64,000 nucleotides of DNA from Streptomyces sp. HUAS CB01 (GTDB taxonomy: Bacteria > Actinomycetota > Actinomycetes > Streptomycetales > Streptomycetaceae). How positions within the stretch are numbered: position 1 is the stretch's first letter; every line of letters starts with the position of its first letter. The stretch spans positions 5,228,001 to 5,292,000 of the forward strand of contig NZ_CP129137.1 of the NCBI RefSeq assembly GCF_030406905.1. The letters are read 5' to 3'. The notes under the pieces are model-generated. The model saw only the letters and a list, made by a program, of their open reading frames with translations, did not search any database and was not told the origin of the DNA. The position numbers and the translations under genes are program-made. This document shows positions 35,633-45,041 of the stretch, piece after piece.

Positions 35633-36139
35633 TCAGGACAGGCCCCACTTCTGGCGTCCGCGAGCCTTGCCGGACTCGCCGCTCTTCTCCAGGTACGGGT
35701 GCGAGCCGGCCTTGGTGGAGTTCGAGGCGATCACCTTGCCCGCGGACCGGCTGTAGATCTTCGAACCGCCCAGCGCCCACCGGTGGTTCTTCGCCGAGGC
35801 GCGGCAGGTGGTCTGCACGATGCGGCTCCTGGCGCCCACCGCCAGGCACTTGCCGGACTTGTCGTTCTTGATGGTGAACACGGACGAGTTCTTGCTCAGG
35901 CGCTTCAGCGTCCACCGCTGGGTCTTGTCGCTCTTCGCGCACTTCGCCACGATCAGCCGGGCGTTTTTCTTCTTGTTGCCGCCCATCGAAAGGCACGTCT
36001 TGGGAGCCCACACCCGCTCCAGGCGGGTGTGGGCATACGAGTCCTTCGCCTGCGGCGCGGCCTGGGCCGTGGCGGTGAACGCCGGCAGAGTCCCCACGGC
36101 CACCGCGGTCAGCACGAACGTCGAGGCTGCCTTACGCAT
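35633..36139 (-). CDS. Secreted ricin-type beta-trefoil lectin protein
   Basis: A 168-residue protein with a clear signal peptide (MRKAASTFVLTAVAVG ... TATAQAA). The mature part has the W-x-C-L and Q-x-W motifs of the ricin B fold (KTCLSMGG, TQRWTLKRL, KCLAVGA, NHRWALGG, RQKWGLS), likely binding carbohydrate. No catalytic domain. GGGGGA precedes the ATG. Unusually Lys/Ser-rich for this genome. Confidence 0.82.
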   Translation of the reverse strand: MRKAASTFVLTAVAVGTLPAFTATAQAAPQAKDSYAHTRLERVWAPKTCLSMGGNKKKNARLIVAKCAKSDKTQRWTLKRLSKNSSVFTIKNDKSGKCLAVGARSRIVQTTCRASAKNHRWALGGSKIYSRSAGKVIASNSTKAGSHPYLEKSGESGKARGRQKWGLS

Positions 36140-36340
36140 CGGAAATCCCCCGTGCGAATGGTCAATACGCCGGAGCAACCGAAACCAGGCATCAACTCGC
36201 GCTTGTAATAGGTCTGTTGGGGAGGCGACCGATGGTGCACTGCCCCATGGCGCAATGCACGGATGTGTTTCTCCGAGACGCATTTCCTCGCCGCTTCGTC
36301 GTGTGCGGGGCGTTTTCCTGTGGCGTGTCGTCCCGTGACG

Positions 36341-36415
36341 CATTGCCCGAAGGGGCATTGCCTGAAGGGGCATTGCCTGAAGGGGCATTGCCCGAAAGGG
36401 TGTTGCCCGATCGGG
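36341..36415. repeat. 15-bp tandem repeat, five copies
   Basis: CATTGCCYGAAGGGG starts at 36341, 36356, 36371 and 36386; a fifth, diverged copy starts at 36401. It lies in the 371-bp gap between divergent lectin and DUF3515 genes. Apart from this and the lectin promoter area nothing else is recognised in the gap. Confidence 0.92.
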
Positions 36416-36510
36416 GGTGAGCCCGCCTCATGAATTCCGCGCGGGTCCGATGGCATAGCGTTATGCCCTGACCACCATTCCGTCCCACGCCCGGAAGACG
36501 ATCCCTGAGG

Positions 36511-36996
36511 ATGCCCCGCACCCGCACGATCCTGCTGGGAGGAGCCGCGGCCCTGTGCACCGCCGGCGCACTCGCCCTCGCCCTCGTCAACGACCCCGCA
36601 CATGACATCCGGCCCGGTGCCGACGGCCGGAACCCGAGTTGCGGGCGGATCACCGAGGAGTCCCCGCGTGAACTGGGGGGCAGGACCCGCGAGGAGGTGG
36701 ACCTGCCCGGAGTCGCCGTCTGGGGGGACGGCGACGTCGTCCTGCGGTGCGGGCTTCCCGCGCCGCCGCCGACCACCGATCCGTGTTTCGAGGCCGGCGG
36801 CGTCGACTGGGTGATCGACCTGAAGAAGTCCACCCGGGACCGGAAGGTGATCGTCACCTACGGGCGCAGCCCCGCGACCGAGGTCACCTTCGCCGCCGAC
36901 ATGACGACCACGGACGCCGCGATCCTCGGCCTCTCCTCGACGGTCGCCCCCCTCGTCGAGCAGACCGACCAGTGCATCGGGCCCGACGGGCCGTGA
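36511..36996 (+). CDS. DUF3515 family protein, membrane-anchored or secreted
   Basis: A 161-residue protein. An N-terminal hydrophobic signal/anchor (TILLGGAAALCTAGALALALV) is followed by the DUF3515 pattern: conserved Cys in VVLRCGLPAP, then CFEAGGVDWVID and YGRSPATEVTFA. Common in actinobacteria, function unknown. Confidence 0.85.
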   Translation: MPRTRTILLGGAAALCTAGALALALVNDPAHDIRPGADGRNPSCGRITEESPRELGGRTREEVDLPGVAVWGDGDVVLRCGLPAPPPTTDPCFEAGGVDWVIDLKKSTRDRKVIVTYGRSPATEVTFAADMTTTDAAILGLSSTVAPLVEQTDQCIGPDGP

Positions 36997-36999
36997 ACG

Positions 37000-37036
37000 G
37001 CGCCGTGCCCGCCCATGGGCTGGGCGGGCACGGCGC
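37000..37036. terminator. Terminator between DUF3515 and luxR-type genes
   Basis: Perfect 15-bp stem GCGCCGTGCCCGCCC (37000-37014) / GGGCGGGCACGGCGC (37022-37036), 7-base loop, followed by GTTCTTCCC. Shared by convergent genes. Confidence 0.85.
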
Positions 37037-37045
37037 GTTCTTCCC

Positions 37046-37393
37046 TCACGCGGCAGAGGGGCCCCTTCGCTGAACCGGTGCCTTCGCCAGGGTCCGTGTG
37101 CACTCCGGATCCGTGCACAGCGACTCGTGGGCGAGCGCGGAGACGATCGCGGCCTGCGTCCGCGTCTCCTGCCCGGTCTTGCCCACGATGTTCGCGATGT
37201 GCGCCTTCACCGTCCGCTCCGCGATCCCCAGCTCCCGGGCCAGCTCCCGGTTGCCCACACCTGTCCCCAGCAGAAGGAGGACTTCCTTCTCCCGGTCGGT
37301 CAGGCTGTCCAGCCGCCACACGCCGTACTGCGGATCGTGTTCCGTACGACGGTAGGAGCAGGAGGCATCTGCCATATCGGACCGTTTGGTCAT
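37046..37393 (-). CDS. LuxR-type HTH protein, single-domain
   Basis: A 115-residue protein consisting mainly of a GerE/LuxR HTH (LTDREKEVLLLLGTGVGNRE, LARELGIAERTVKAHIANIV, GKTG) without a receiver domain. Start chosen at MTKRSD with AGGAGGGG five bases upstream. A stand-alone DNA-binding regulator; target unknown. Confidence 0.85.
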   Translation of the reverse strand: MTKRSDMADASCSYRRTEHDPQYGVWRLDSLTDREKEVLLLLGTGVGNRELARELGIAERTVKAHIANIVGKTGQETRTQAAIVSALAHESLCTDPECTRTLAKAPVQRRGPSAA

Positions 37394-37644
37394 TCCGGCC
37401 CCTCCTGATCCCGGCATTCCCAGCAGACCCCCGTGGTCTGGGTGCGCCGGAGATCAACTCCCAACCTACCCGGGCCCTCTGACGTGAGCACGTCCGTAAG
37501 TGCACAACCAGCCTGCTCCGAAAGGGCGTTGCCCCGACGGGAGGGGATCAAGGGGCAACGCACGAAGAGACGATTACCCCGATCCGTCCCTCTCCACAGC
37601 CTCGTTGACGAACACCCGCCAGACACGCAACGAGGGGAAACACC

Positions 37645-38380
37645 GTGCACAACCGCACCATGGGCCGGCTGACGGCCACCGCTGCCGCAGCCGTGGCCGG
37701 CCTTGCCGTCCTGTCCCCGACCGTCTGCCAGGCCGCCGTCCCCGGCGCACCGGACGCCGTACAGGCGGACGCGGCCGCCGAGCTTCCCGCCGAGCTCACC
37801 GTCGCCGGCTACAAGACGTACCTGAAGAAGAACTGGGACAAGGGCGGCCGCGAGACCACCGCCCGCTTCGCCAGGCTCACCCCGGCCCAGCAGAAGAAGT
37901 TCGTGAAGTACCTGGAGGACCGGAGGGTCCACAGCGCACTCAAGGACCAGGTGAAGGGCAACTTCGGCCGCCCGCTCCACGTCGTCGACCCCTGCAACGC
38001 GGACGTCACCTTCGTCACCGACGTCACCGCCACCGTCGCCAAGGACAAGAACGCCACGGCCCCCCTGCGCTTCTCGGTGTCCGAGCGCATCTACGGCATC
38101 CCGGTGACCACCGAGACCCGCACGGTCAGCGTGCCACCAAGGGTGCGGTCCGGAAGACGGTCGCCACCGCATCGGTGAAGAACGTCAACGCCGCGATCGC
38201 CGTCAAGGCCGGCCCGGTCGCGGCCGCCACCAAGGGGGCGTCACGAAGGCGGAGGTCGCCTGGACGGCGAAGCCGCTGGTGAAGGCGTTCGGCCAGAAGG
38301 CGTTCGTCAAGGACCAGTCCGTGTCCGCCGCGATCACCAGGACCGGCAAGTACTTCACCGGCAAGCTGACCAACCGGTAG
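37645..38380 (+). pseudogene. Secreted protein gene broken by two frameshifts
   Basis: Starts at GTG 37645 after CGAGGGG with a signal peptide (LTATAAAAVAGLAVLS). The first frame runs to a false end at 38178. From about 38134 the coding sense continues in a second frame (TKGAVRKTVATASVKNVNAA), and from about 38238 in a third (VTKAEVAWTAKPLVKAFGQK), ending at TAG 38378-38380 (YFTGKLTNR). Each break fits loss of a single G, near GTGGCC and in GGGGG. Intact, the protein would be about 245 residues. Either a recent pseudogene or two sequencing deletions. Family not recognised. Confidence 0.75.
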
Positions 38381-38474
38381 GGGGCCGGCGGGGCACTCCG
38401 GCCGGCGGCACCGCCGTCGACCGTACCCGCCGCCGGTCCGCCCGACGAGTCGTCACCACCGGGGCCGCGCCTCG

Positions 38475-39524
38475 TCACGAGTTGTCCAGCCAGCCCCGCA
38501 GAGTGGCGCGGGCACCCGCCTGGAAGCGGGTCTCCGCGCCCAGGGACTCCAGCAGCCTGCTGATCCGCCGCCGCGCGGTGTGCACATGGACACCCAGCCG
38601 GCGTGCGATCGCCTCGTCCTTGAGACCGGCCGCCAGCAGGGTCAGCAGTTCCTTCTGCTCGGCGGGCAGCGCCCCGGGCGGCGCCGGGCGCGTCCCGCCC
38701 GCCGGAGGCGGCGCCGTGCGCGGTCCGCCCACCGGGGCCGCCCGGTCCCACACCGTCTCGAAGAGCGGCACGAGCGCGTGCCGCAGCAGCGCGTCCCCGA
38801 CCACCAGCGCGGATGCCGTGGGGTCCGCCGCATCACCCGGGGGCAGCAGGGCGGTCCGCCGGTCGACGGCGATCAGCCGCGTCGGAACGGCCGGGGCGAC
38901 CCGGGCCCGCAGCCCGCGTTCCACCAGTGCGTGGAGTGTGCGGATCCGCTCCGGGGCGGCGAGACCGTCCCGGTCCAGGACGGTCCGTACGGTCACCCCG
39001 CGGTCCAGCAGTCCCTCGATGCAGGCCCCCGGCGCGCGGAAGGTCCCGTATCCCGGCCGGCCCTTGACGTACGGCGGCCGGTCCAGGATGACCACCTCGC
39101 GCTCCGCGGACGCGAGCAGGTCGTCGGCGCGTTCCCCGATCGCGCGCTGCCCCGTGATCACTTCGATGCCGCTGCCGGGGACGGCCGGTGCTCCCGCCGT
39201 CAGCCGGCCCGCCAGCTGATCGGCGGTCATACGTAATCGCTCGAGTTCGGCCGATTTCATATGCAGTTCCGCCTGGCGGCGGTGGATGAGCGAGCGGATC
39301 GCGGCGGCCGGTGCGGCCGGGCGGGGCAGCGTCCCGCCTCCACGCGGTGGCAGAGCGAGTCCGTGCTCCACGAGCCGGTCGAGCGCCGCGTCCACCTCGT
39401 CCCTGGGCAGCCGGAGGTGCCTGGCCAACTCCTCGGCCTCGTCCACCCGTTCCGCCAGCAGGGCTTCGTACGCGCGCTCCTCGGTCGCCCCCAAGCCGAG
39501 GTAGTGCAGCTCCGCCTCGATCAT
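38475..39524 (-). CDS. TrmB-like/LuxR-type regulator
   Basis: A 349-residue protein. Residues ~1-60 form a winged helix of TrmB type (GLGATEERAYEALLAER ... LARHLRLPRDEVDAALDRLVE). The middle resembles a degenerate phospholipase-D/TrmB effector domain (ITGQRAIGERADDLLASAER). The C-terminus is a LuxR HTH (LLTLLAAGLKDEAIARRLGV, HVHTARRRISRLLESL). This architecture is common in Streptomyces. Divergent from the M4 peptidase gene, which it might control (inference). Start at MIEAELHYLG; longer in-frame starts exist. Confidence 0.82.
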   Translation of the reverse strand: MIEAELHYLGLGATEERAYEALLAERVDEAEELARHLRLPRDEVDAALDRLVEHGLALPPRGGGTLPRPAAPAAAIRSLIHRRQAELHMKSAELERLRMTADQLAGRLTAGAPAVPGSGIEVITGQRAIGERADDLLASAEREVVILDRPPYVKGRPGYGTFRAPGACIEGLLDRGVTVRTVLDRDGLAAPERIRTLHALVERGLRARVAPAVPTRLIAVDRRTALLPPGDAADPTASALVVGDALLRHALVPLFETVWDRAAPVGGPRTAPPPAGGTRPAPPGALPAEQKELLTLLAAGLKDEAIARRLGVHVHTARRRISRLLESLGAETRFQAGARATLRGWLDNS

Positions 39525-39674
39525 GCGGAGGATTCTCACTCCGCCTTCACAGAACACACAAGTGGGCATGTCCACTTCTCAACGCACCTGCCGCATTGAT
39601 CGGTTGACGCCCCACGGGTTGCATGGCCATGACCACCTGAACCGGCTTACCAGCACGTGGGAGGGGTACGTACT

Positions 39675-42518
39675 GTGCGCAAGCCCAGGCACAACCAGGG
39701 AAGACCGGCAATCGGCGTCACCAGGGGGACAGGGGCCGCGGCGCTCCTGGCCGCTGCCGGTCTCCTGATCACCGCGGTCCCGGCCCAGGCGGCGACCCCG
39801 CCGCCGGCACCGCCCGTCGAGGTCGTCCCCGGGGAGGACACCGCGACACCCGCTCTCGTCGAAGGGCTGCACGAGCCCGTGGACGCCAAGGCCGCTCCGG
39901 CGGACGCGGCCCGCGGACACCTCGAGGCCAGGGAGAGCCGCTACCGCATCGCCGAGCCGCGACGGGACCTCGCTCCCGTCCGGACGCTGAAGCGGGGCGC
40001 GGACGAGACCGTTCGGCTCCAGCAGAAGCACCGGGGCATACCGGTGCTCGGCGGGCAGTACGTGGTGCGGATGGAGAACTCCGGCGGCAAGCGCGTCGTC
40101 ACCGGCACCTCCGGAAAGTACTTCACCGGGCTGACCGCCGGCACCGAGGCGACGGTCGCCGAGGACGTCGCGGTGCGTCGCGCGGTGAGCGCCACGGCGG
40201 CCCGGCTCGGCAACTCCCGGCTCAGCAAGGCCGACGCCATCCGCAAGGAGGGCGAGAAGTCGCAGAAGGCGCAGGCGCTCACCGGCACCGCGGGCGGCCT
40301 CGTCGTCATCCCGCGGGGCGAGGGCGTCCTGGCCCGCCATGTCACGGTGCGCGGCACCAACCCGGTGACCGGCGAGCCGGTCCTGGAGGAGGTGTACGTC
40401 GACGCGCGGTCCGGGTTCCCGGTGCTGCAGTACAGCGGCATCAAGTCCGTCACCGGCCCGAAGGCCGCCTCCGGCCGGCCGGCCCAGGCGCGCACCGCAC
40501 CGGCGACCGCCGCGGCCGACGAGCCCGCCGCCCCCGCCGCCAAGGGCAGCGGCCTGCGCCTCGACGGCGGCAGGGTCGATCTGGAACTCAGCCTCGACGC
40601 GGCGACCGGCCGGTACGGCATGACCGACCACGTCCGCATGGCCGACACCAGCAAGAACACCCTCAGCACCTGGGACGCCTCCAGCCAGGACGTCGGGGAC
40701 GTCTCGGGCCGGTGGCCCAGCGGAATCAAGGTGTTCGAGTCCGCGACCGCCGAGTTCGGCAAGGCGGCCACCGACGCGGGCGCCGTCGACGCCCACTGGG
40801 CGGCCGGCCAGGTCTACGACTACTACAAGAAGCAGCACGGCCGGAACGGGCTCGACGGCCGGGGCTCGACCGTGAACTCGCTGGTGGGCGTGACCCTCTT
40901 CGGCGGCTCGTACGTCAACGCGTTCTGGGACGGCCAGAAGATGGTGTACGGCTCGGGCGACGAGGAGTTCAAGCCGCTCTCCGCCGATCTCGACGTCGTG
41001 GGCCACGAGATGACCCACGGAGTCGTGGAGAACACCGCCAACCTCGTCTACGCCGGCCAGTCCGGCGCGCTGAACGAGGCCGTCGCCGACTACTTCGGCA
41101 ACGCCATCGACGTCACCGCCTCCGGCCGGTCCATGGACGACCCGGACGCGGGCCTCATCGGCGAGGACCTGTGCCGCACCAAGAGCGCGCGGGAATGCGC
41201 CCTGCGCGACCTCGACGACGGCGCCACCACCTCGAAGAACTTCCTCGGCGTGACGTTCGGCACCGACAACGGCGGCGTCCACCTCAACTCCACGATCTTC
41301 TCCGGCGCGCTGTGGGACATGCGCCAGGACCTCGGCGGAGAACTCGCCGACCGGATCGTGTACAAGGCGCTGTCCGAGTACATGACGCCGCTCGACGGCT
41401 TCACGGAGGGCCGCAACGCCGTGCTGGCCGCGGCGAAGGACCTCGGTGTCACCGCGAAGCAGCAGAACGTGGTGAAACGGTCCTTCAGTGCCCACGGCAT
41501 CGTGCCCGGCTGGGAGGACGCGCTCGGCGTCGACACCGACCAGCTCCTCGGCAAGCTGAACATCAGCGGCACCGGGGCCCAGGCCGGCGGCGGCTGGTGG
41601 ACCGCGTCGCAGTCGAACGACGACGGCTCCGAGCCGTACTCCGTCTACGCGGGCCGGGCGGACGGCTCCGGCAACCCCAAGCTGATCAGCCCCAATGACG
41701 GACGCTTCCACGTGTACCCGGCGACGGACGGCAAGACCGTCGTCTGGGCGGCCTACGGCACGACGAGCCTGGACATCCTCTCCCGTCCGCTCGCCGGCGG
41801 CCCCATCAAGAAGCTGCACACCTCGACCAGCGACATCGCGGGACTGCGGGTCGAGAACGGCGTCGTCGTCTTCGAGAGCTTCGGCTTCTTCGGCGACCGC
41901 CACGTCGCCTATCTCCGGCCCGGCGACACCCGGCCCACCTACGCCGACGGCGGCAGCTTCTTCCTGGCCACGGCGCTCCCGTCGATCTCGCAGGGCAGGA
42001 TCGCGTACGCCAAGCTGTACCCGGGCGAGACCGACTACCTGCTCGGCGTCGAGGTCCTGGACCTCAGGACCGGCACCAAGACGCTGACGGGGCAGCTCGG
42101 CGAGCCGCAGAGCCTCGGCCAGACCGGCATCAACGGCAAGCACGTCTTCTGGCTGACCGACGACAACCTCAACGACACCGGCCAGATGGGTGTGCGCCGG
42201 GCGGACCTCGACGGCCGCAACGTCTACGACATCGCCCCCGAGGCGAAGCCGCGGGCGCTGCACGCCGCCGACCTGACGGTGTCCGAGGAAGCGGTCACCG
42301 TCAGCAGCCAGACGCCCGACACCCAGTGGCGCAACGAGTCGCTGTCGAAGCTGTGGCAGCTGACCACGGACGGCAGCCGGCTCGAGCGCGTCTCCTGCAA
42401 CCGCGGTGAGCAGCTGTCGCCCGCCGCGGTGTCCGGAAAGCAGGTCGTGTGGCTGGACGGCACGACCGGCTTCACGGACCTGGTCACCCGCACCCGCCCC
42501 GCGGGCCTCTGCGGCTGA
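39675..42518 (+). CDS. Secreted M4-family (thermolysin-like) metallopeptidase with C-terminal propeller-like region
   Basis: A 947-residue protein. Signal peptide to about residue 40, FTP/PepSY propeptide region, then the M4 catalytic domain with the zinc motif HEMTH (444-448) and the third ligand Glu468 in NEAVADYFG; H-L-N-S-T in VHLNSTIFSGALW is the M4 C-terminal signature. The last ~330 residues (PYSVYAGRADGSG ... ISQGRIAYAKLYPG) look like beta-propeller repeats and are not part of classic thermolysin. An extracellular endopeptidase, autoprocessed. GTG at 39675 is 8 bases after GGGAGGGG. Confidence 0.92.
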   Translation: MRKPRHNQGRPAIGVTRGTGAAALLAAAGLLITAVPAQAATPPPAPPVEVVPGEDTATPALVEGLHEPVDAKAAPADAARGHLEARESRYRIAEPRRDLAPVRTLKRGADETVRLQQKHRGIPVLGGQYVVRMENSGGKRVVTGTSGKYFTGLTAGTEATVAEDVAVRRAVSATAARLGNSRLSKADAIRKEGEKSQKAQALTGTAGGLVVIPRGEGVLARHVTVRGTNPVTGEPVLEEVYVDARSGFPVLQYSGIKSVTGPKAASGRPAQARTAPATAAADEPAAPAAKGSGLRLDGGRVDLELSLDAATGRYGMTDHVRMADTSKNTLSTWDASSQDVGDVSGRWPSGIKVFESATAEFGKAATDAGAVDAHWAAGQVYDYYKKQHGRNGLDGRGSTVNSLVGVTLFGGSYVNAFWDGQKMVYGSGDEEFKPLSADLDVVGHEMTHGVVENTANLVYAGQSGALNEAVADYFGNAIDVTASGRSMDDPDAGLIGEDLCRTKSARECALRDLDDGATTSKNFLGVTFGTDNGGVHLNSTIFSGALWDMRQDLGGELADRIVYKALSEYMTPLDGFTEGRNAVLAAAKDLGVTAKQQNVVKRSFSAHGIVPGWEDALGVDTDQLLGKLNISGTGAQAGGGWWTASQSNDDGSEPYSVYAGRADGSGNPKLISPNDGRFHVYPATDGKTVVWAAYGTTSLDILSRPLAGGPIKKLHTSTSDIAGLRVENGVVVFESFGFFGDRHVAYLRPGDTRPTYADGGSFFLATALPSISQGRIAYAKLYPGETDYLLGVEVLDLRTGTKTLTGQLGEPQSLGQTGINGKHVFWLTDDNLNDTGQMGVRRADLDGRNVYDIAPEAKPRALHAADLTVSEEAVTVSSQTPDTQWRNESLSKLWQLTTDGSRLERVSCNRGEQLSPAAVSGKQVVWLDGTTGFTDLVTRTRPAGLCG

Positions 42519-42535
42519 CCCCTCCCGTCGAACGG

Positions 42536-42571
42536 AGCCCCCGGTGCGGCGCTGCTGCCGCACCGGGGGCT
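42536..42571 (+). terminator. Terminator after the M4 peptidase gene
   Basis: Perfect 15-bp stem AGCCCCCGGTGCGGC (42536-42550) / GCCGCACCGGGGGCT (42557-42571), 6-base loop, 18 bases after the stop. Confidence 0.85.
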
Positions 42572-42621
42572 CCGCGCGCGGGCCCGGCGCCCCGGCCGGA
42601 CGGGGCCCGGCGGGCCCGGGC

Positions 42622-43101
42622 TCAGCCGTTGGCGAGGGCGACCAGGCGGGCGGGCGCTCCGTCGAACTTGTTGTGGTCGCCGACGACCGGGCCCGTCGAC
42701 GTGTACCGCCACATCGTCTGGTACGGCCGGCCGGCCGGGAGCGTGCCCGGCGTGGTGTCGTAGCGGGCGACCCACAGCGGGCTCATGGCACCGAAGCCGC
42801 TGTGGATGCCGGTGCACCGGGTCCCCCAGCTCGTGGCCGTGCAGATCACGGTGTCGCGTCCGGTGCGGGCCTTGCAGCGGTTGAGGAAGTCGCGGATCCA
42901 GGTGACCGTCGCGGACGGCGACTTGCCGTAGCAGCTGTCGCCGTACGGGTTCCACTCCATGTCCCGCGCTCCCGGCAGGGTCAGGCCGTCGCGGGACCAG
43001 CCGCCTGCCAGGGCCGTGAGGAAGGTGCGGGCCGCGGTCCGGCGGGTGGGGGTGCCGCCGTTCCGTCCGGTGCTGGTCGTTCCGGATCCGTGCACGGGCA
43101 T
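42622..43101 (-). pseudogene. N-terminally truncated GH25 lysozyme
   Basis: A 159-residue frame whose last ~130 residues match the second half of a GH25 muramidase (GGWSRDGLTLPGARDMEWNP, DSCYG, WGTRC, PLWVARYD, WRYTSTG). The catalytic D-x-E (DME) is present. The first ~80 residues, with the signal peptide and the DVSxxQ strand carrying another key Asp, are missing and replaced by Thr/Gly-rich filler. A plausible RBS (GGAGG) precedes the ATG, so a product may still be made, but activity and export are unlikely. Confidence 0.7.
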
Positions 43102-43356
43102 CGCGTGCCTCCGGAAGGCCGCGGCGTGCGGGGGAAAAGCACGGTGTGGACATGCCAGAAAGGAAGCCGGGCGCGGGGGAGCCGGGGCGGAAGAGGAGCC
43201 GGTGCCTGCCGTTGGTCTACGCCTGCGAAATACTGGGCGAGCTGCGGCAACGGCGGCCGCCGAAGGAAACTTTCATCGCCGGGAAAGCGCGCGAAGGGTG
43301 CTGACGTGCACGGAAGCGGTACGGGGAACGGGACCGAGCCGAGGGGAGGGAGTGGT

Positions 43357-43806
43357 GTGGACCAGGAGGTCCAGGAGGTCCAGGAGTTCCTCGCGCTGGA
43401 GCGGGAGTTGGCCGTCTTCCTGCGCCGGGCCCGGGCGAGCTCCGGCGAGATGGCCCGCGAGGTCCACCCCGAACTGGAGCCCGCCGCGTACGGGCTGCTC
43501 GTACGGCTCGAGGAGTCGGGCGCGCAGCGTGCCACCGATCTCGCCGGCTACTTCGGCGTCGGCAAGGCGACGATGAGCCGGCAGCTCCGCGCGCTGGAGG
43601 AGCTGGGACTGGTCGTCCGCGAGCCCGATCCTGCCGACGGGCGCGCCTCGCTCGTCCGGCTGACCGACGAGGGGCTCACCAGGTTCCGCGCCGTGCGGAA
43701 GGCACGCCGCGACCGGTACGTGCGGAAGCTGGCCGGCTGGGACCGCGGAGAGGTCGCCGAACTGGCCCGCCTGCTGCACCAGCTCAACGCCCGCTCCGAG
43801 GGCTAG
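43357..43806 (+). CDS. MarR-family transcriptional regulator
   Basis: A 149-residue protein with a MarR winged helix: LLVRLEESGAQRATDLAGYF, GVGKATMSRQLRALEELGLV, then the wing DPADGRASLVRLTDEG. GTG at 43357 follows GAGGGGAGGGA by five bases. No adjacent same-strand target gene; the target is unknown. Confidence 0.88.
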   Translation: MDQEVQEVQEFLALERELAVFLRRARASSGEMAREVHPELEPAAYGLLVRLEESGAQRATDLAGYFGVGKATMSRQLRALEELGLVVREPDPADGRASLVRLTDEGLTRFRAVRKARRDRYVRKLAGWDRGEVAELARLLHQLNARSEG

Positions 43807-43938
43807 GGCCCGATTCGGGCAGGCCCCCCTCCTGACCTTGTTCTCCGGGTTCTCCGGCCCGACCTCCGGGGCCCCTCCGGGGCCCGGTCCCGGTGCGTGT
43901 GCCTCGGTTCGACTGCCGACCGCCCGACCGCCCGGTCC

Positions 43939-44022
43939 CGTCCGGGGTATCCGCCCCGACCGTCCCCTTCGGTCCGTTTCCGTCCGGGGTGTCCGCCCCG
44001 ACCGTCCCCTTCGGTCCGTTCC
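43939..44022. repeat. 42-bp direct duplication
   Basis: Two copies of a 42-bp unit (43939-43980 and 43981-44022), beginning CGTCCGGGGTATCCGCCCCG, with two mismatches. Located between convergent marR and PP2C-like genes, just past the PP2C stop. Confidence 0.9.
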
Positions 44023-44041
44023 CGGCCGGGGCGACGGCCGG

Positions 44042-44851
44042 TCACACCCCCGTGCGCGCGGCAGGGTCCCGGAGCTCCGCGTACACCGCCGTCGCGTCGT
44101 CGTGCGTCTTCCAGCGCGTCGCCCCGCCCCGCCGGGCGTCCGCCGCCTCCAGCGCCCGCACGCGGCCGACCAGCCCGTGGGGCCCCTCCTTGCGCAGCAG
44201 CGCCATGAGGTCCGCCCAACTCCCCTCCTCGAAGAGGTCGGTCCAGCGGGACGCCCCGTCGGTGAGCGCCGCGACCGCCCGCACCTCCGCACGCGGGGTC
44301 GTGCCCGTGACCGCGTGCACCGCCACCTCCGGGTCCGCCGCAGCCGTGAAGAAGCCGCCGTCCTGGTTTCTCAGGGCGTCCGTCGCACTGAGCGAGCGGA
44401 GGATCTCCCGCGGGATCCGGTCGAGCCGGTCGTCCAGTACCGCGTGCACGACTCCGTCCGGTGACTCCAGCAGCAGCGTCGAGTCCGAGAGAACGAGGTG
44501 CTCGACCGTTCCTGCGTCCCACCGCGCGACGACGACAGTTGCCTGAGGCGTGCGGACGTGAGAAAGGTCACAGCTTTCGCGGTGGGCGTCGGCGGTGCGC
44601 CTGATGGACAGGGCCAGGACGTCGGCCAGAGGTATATCCCGTCGCGAACCGGACAGTTCGAGCAGTGCTCCGCCCAGGCGCGAGGTGAACCAGGGGACGC
44701 CGTGCACACACCCGTCGCCGCCGCGAGGTGGTGTCACCCCGTCCAGGACGACCAGCGATCCGCCCTGGCCCGAGGCCGGGAGGGCGAGTGACGCCCAGTC
44801 CTCGTTCGGGCGTTCGGCTGCGCCGGGCACGGTGACGAGTTCGAAACGCAT
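44042..44851 (-). CDS. PP2C-like phosphatase-fold protein
   Basis: A 269-residue protein with a PP2C outline: RPNEDWASL near the N-terminus, VVLDGVTPP as the D-G motif, and a late acidic motif ALTDGASRW; the last metal Asp may be in THDDATAVY. The canonical DGMGG is DGVTP here, so catalysis needs caution. No signal or membrane segment. Same-family members in Streptomyces are uncharacterised. It is oriented away from the conservon. Confidence 0.72.
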   Translation of the reverse strand: MRFELVTVPGAAERPNEDWASLALPASGQGGSLVVLDGVTPPRGGDGCVHGVPWFTSRLGGALLELSGSRRDIPLADVLALSIRRTADAHRESCDLSHVRTPQATVVVARWDAGTVEHLVLSDSTLLLESPDGVVHAVLDDRLDRIPREILRSLSATDALRNQDGGFFTAAADPEVAVHAVTGTTPRAEVRAVAALTDGASRWTDLFEEGSWADLMALLRKEGPHGLVGRVRALEAADARRGGATRWKTHDDATAVYAELRDPAARTGV

Positions 44852-45041
44852 GAGCCCCAGTCTGCACGAGCCGACACGATTCCTTCACGAAGCCTCTCAG
44901 GGCGTCCAATTGGTCTCCACCACCGGCTCGACCTGGGGTTCTTGTCGGAATCGGCTGCGTCGTCGAGCTGCGGGCGGGCATCCTGCCAAAGCCTGGGCCG
45001 AAGGTCCAACCGACCCTCCACGGGGATGGAAAGTGCAATCG

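Noticed and set aside
36109..36603. Pentapeptide-repeat protein on the minus strand
   Set aside because: The apparent repeats come from a 15-bp tandem array only; the frame overlaps a promoter region and both neighbouring genes.
39579..42563. Minus-strand frame of 994 codons opposite the M4 peptidase
   Set aside because: Shadow of the peptidase gene, which has signal peptide and HEMTH.
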